The notes beneath the pieces are model-generated. The model had not been told where the DNA came from. It made no database searches and saw only the letters and a list, made by a program, of their open reading frames with translations. From Xanthomonas hortorum (GTDB lineage Bacteria; Pseudomonadota; Gammaproteobacteria; Xanthomonadales; Xanthomonadaceae), in NCBI RefSeq assembly GCF_024339125.1, contig NZ_CP101417.1, positions 3,545,001 through 3,609,000 of the forward strand: a DNA stretch of 64,000 nt. Reading direction: 5' to 3'. The position numbers and the translations under genes are program-made. Shown here one piece after another: positions 62,150 to 64,000 of the stretch (position 1 is the stretch's first letter; each line of letters opens with the position of its first letter).

Positions 62150-62500
62150 TCATGCCGGGCCGACGTCCATCCCATCATAAGCAGCCACATGGAAACGTTT
62201 GGCAAGCGCGTCGAACTCCGCATTGCGCTGATTCAGCGACTCGATGGTGTGCTGTTCCAGCTTGTCCACATGCAGGAAATACGATTCTTCGTCGTCGCCA
62301 TCGTCTTCGTCGCGTTCGCCGAGGAAGATGTCGATGACGCGATAGCCGTCCGTGGTCAGTTGCTCGGCGAGTTTTTGCAGCGGTTGCTGCGCCGGGTCGG
62401 CGAAGAAATATTCCCAGCGCAACGGACCGTCGAGATTCCAGTCGGTCTCGGAGCGGATGTGATCGAACATCTGTTTCAGCGCGGATAGGGCGATGGCCAT
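62150..62500 (-). CDS. RraB-like ribonuclease E inhibitor family protein
   Basis: The 116-residue acidic protein fits the RraB/DUF1260 family: 'WEYFFADPAQQPLQKLAEQLTTDGYRVIDIFLGERDEDDGDDEESYFLHVDKLEQHTIESLNQRNAEFDALAKRFHVAAYDGMDVGP'. RraB inhibits RNase E in E. coli. The acidic stretch (DEDDGDDEE) is typical. It lies 37 bases from bcp and 13 from the gcvR-like gene. Confidence 0.85.
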   Translation of the reverse strand: MAIALSALKQMFDHIRSETDWNLDGPLRWEYFFADPAQQPLQKLAEQLTTDGYRVIDIFLGERDEDDGDDEESYFLHVDKLEQHTIESLNQRNAEFDALAKRFHVAAYDGMDVGPA

Positions 62501-62513
62501 CGGAACGTCTGCC

Positions 62514-63089
62514 TTAAAACTTCATCGGGTCCATGATCGCGTCGAGATTGAGGTGATCACAGAATTCCAGAAAATCATCGCGCAATGCGGCGATGTGCAT
62601 GTTGGCCGGCACCCCGATCGTCACCTGCGCAGAAAACATCTCCGCGCCGGTCTGCATGGCGCGATAGCGCGTGCTCTGCAGGTTCTCGATGGTGATGCCC
62701 TGGCGGTCGAAGAAATCGGCCAGCTGGAACAGGATGCCCGGCTTGTCGGCAGCGATGACTTCGACGATGTAGGGCAGCAGGTTGGACTGGGTCTGCTTGG
62801 GGCCGGTGCGGTACCAGACCAGCTTGAGGCCTTCCTCGCGTTCGAGCCGGGTCAGCATCGCCTCGAGCTTGGCGACCGAATCCCAGGAGCCGGTGGCCAG
62901 TGCGGTGACCGAGACATCGCGCCCCACCGTGGCCAGGCGGGCGTCCACGAGATTGCAGCCGCTGTCGGCGATGCGGCGGGTGACGGGCAACAGGGGGGAC
63001 TCCGGATGCGTCGTGTAGGCGTTGATCAGGAGGTGATTTTCGGTCGGCGAGGGCCGGGGTGTGGTGTCGGTCAAAGGGGGTTCCGGCAT
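62514..63089 (-). CDS. Glycine cleavage system regulator GcvR-like (two ACT domains)
   Basis: The 191-residue protein from ATG 63089 has two ACT domains, 'LLINAYTTHPESPLLPVTRRIADSGCNLVDARLATVGRDVSVTALATGS' (residues about 20-70) and 'YIVEVIAADKPGILFQLADFFDRQGITIENLQSTRY' (about 105-140). GcvR binds glycine and modulates GcvA; many xanthomonad copies lie next to dapA and bcp as here. It is divergent from dapA by 144 bases. Confidence 0.9.
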   Translation of the reverse strand: MPEPPLTDTTPRPSPTENHLLINAYTTHPESPLLPVTRRIADSGCNLVDARLATVGRDVSVTALATGSWDSVAKLEAMLTRLEREEGLKLVWYRTGPKQTQSNLLPYIVEVIAADKPGILFQLADFFDRQGITIENLQSTRYRAMQTGAEMFSAQVTIGVPANMHIAALRDDFLEFCDHLNLDAIMDPMKF

Positions 63090-63233
63090 TGCATCAGGCT
63101 GAATGGCCGCCCGGGCAGGCGCCCTGGCGATGACCAGCATACTTGCCCGTGGTTTCGCGCCGCAAGTAACATGCAGGCGGCCACAACCCGCGTGCGCGCG
63201 GGCCTTTTCCTGTCACGTAAGAGCAGCTGAATC

Positions 63234-64000
63234 TTGTCCCTTTCCGGCATCATCACCGCGCTGGCGACCCCTTTCGGTCCGGATGGCGCACTCGACCTGG
63301 ATGCCTGGCGGCGGCTGCTGGAGCAGCAGCTGCATGGCGGCGTGCAGGGAATCGTGGTTGCCGGCTCCACCGGCGAAGCCGCTGCATTGAGCGACGAGGA
63401 GTACGACACGCTGTTGCGTGCTGCCGTTGCGCAGGTCGCCGGCCGGGTGCCTGTGCTGGCCGGTACCGGGCTGTCGGGCACCGCCAAGACCATTGCGCAG
63501 ACACGTCGCGCCGCTGCCTTGGGCGCGCAGTACGCGCTGGTGGTGACGCCGCCGTACGTGCGTCCGACCCAGTCCGGCTTGCAAGCGCACTTTCTGGCGG
63601 TCGCCGACAACGGCGGGCTGCCGGTGGTGCTGTACAACGTGCCGGGCCGCACCGGTTGCGATCTGTTGCCGGAGACGGTTGCCGAGCTGGTCGGGCATCC
63701 GAATATCATCGGCATCAAGGAAGCGCGTAGCGAACCCGAGCGCATTGCCGCGCTGCTTGCGTTGCGCAGCGATACCTTTGTGGTGCTCAGTGGCGACGAT
63801 GGCAGTGCCGCGCATGCGATGCTGTCGGGCGCCGATGGGCTGATTTCGGTGGCGTCCAACGCGTTGCCGTCGGCATATCGGCGGTTGTGCGATCTGGCCC
63901 GCGACGGTCAGCATGACGCCGCACTCGCCTGGGACGCGCGCCTGAGCGAGTACCACAGCTTCTGCGGTATCGAATCCAATCCCATCCCGGTCAAGGCGCT
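63234..64000 (+). CDS. dapA: 4-hydroxy-tetrahydrodipicolinate synthase (3' end outside window)
   Basis: The first 255 codons are present, from TTG 63234 (an in-frame TGA lies two codons upstream). They show '[52 protein letters not shown]', the Tyr in '[17 protein letters not shown]' and the Schiff-base Lys in '[14 protein letters not shown]'. It makes the first lysine/diaminopimelate-specific step. The window ends before the stop codon, at about residue 255 of an expected 295-300. Confidence 0.96.
   Translation, partial: MSLSGIITALATPFGPDGALDLDAWRRLLEQQLHGGVQGIVVAGSTGEAAALSDEEYDTLLRAAVAQVAGRVPVLAGTGLSGTAKTIAQTRRAAALGAQYALVVTPPYVRPTQSGLQAHFLAVADNGGLPVVLYNVPGRTGCDLLPETVAELVGHPNIIGIKEARSEPERIAALLALRSDTFVVLSGDDGSAAHAMLSGADGLISVASNALPSAYRRLCDLARDGQHDAALAWDARLSEYHSFCGIESNPIPVKA

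Overview
The window reads as a chromosomal segment of a Xanthomonas species (Gammaproteobacteria, Lysobacterales). The evidence is the GC-rich sequence, dense core genes in the order known from that genus (pyrG-kdsA-eno-ftsB-ispD-ispF-truD-surE-pcm-nlpD; ftsH-folP-miaA-hfq-hflX; lexA-recA-recX-alaS-csrA), a Xanthomonas-type LexA operator directly before lexA, a TonB-dependent receptor, and the short palindromic repeats typical of the genus in many intergenic gaps. The exact species cannot be fixed from the sequence alone.

Layout. Positions 1-9006 are an accessory block. It holds the end of a methyltransferase-like gene, a 47-codon cysteine-containing reading frame and two GT4-type glycosyltransferases, all overlapping head to tail. 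A repeat-rich 580-base gap follows, then a minus-strand pair (B12-binding radical SAM enzyme and an NTP_transf_5-type nucleotidyltransferase) and a divergent plus-strand pair (HprK-like P-loop kinase and an ABC exporter with fused ATPase). This combination recalls peptide natural product (lasso-peptide-like) or exopolysaccharide-linked export loci. It is the most likely place for something undescribed, although precursor and core enzymes must lie upstream of the window if they exist.

Positions 9039-21754 carry transport and housekeeping genes: an MFS permease, two flavin-type enzymes, ExoD, a CNNM/CBS protein, the DUF47-Pit phosphate transport pair with a possible PHO box, a YdcF-like protein, a secreted S10 carboxypeptidase, parE and a small secreted protein. 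Positions 21945-34799 are biosynthetic and cell-division core genes: CTP, KDO, enolase, FtsB, the MEP isoprenoid pathway, tRNA pseudouridylation, stationary-phase repair and an NlpD lipoprotein. They are followed by YhbY and RlmE, and then ftsH, folP, miaA, hfq, hflX and a PncC/CinA-like gene (to 41270).

Positions 41543-44078 are a TonB-dependent receptor broken by one frameshift and one in-frame stop. An AarF/UbiB-like kinase follows, then the SOS genes lexA-recA-recX, alaS, csrA/rsmA and a tRNA-Ser. The right end contains a soluble three-PAS chemoreceptor, a pirin with a divergent LysR regulator, a DedA-rhodanese fusion and two identical tRNA-Arg genes each with its own terminator. Last come a seven-gene minus-strand run (GcvR-like, RraB-like, Bcp, PhoH-PIN, lipoprotein, YoaK-like, ThiD) and the start of dapA, which runs off the end.

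Genes that work together include lexA/recA/recX (SOS response), DUF47/Pit (phosphate uptake), ispD/ispF (MEP pathway), hfq/csrA/YhbY/RraB-like/PhoH (RNA metabolism and post-transcriptional control), and surE/pcm/nlpD (stationary phase and envelope).
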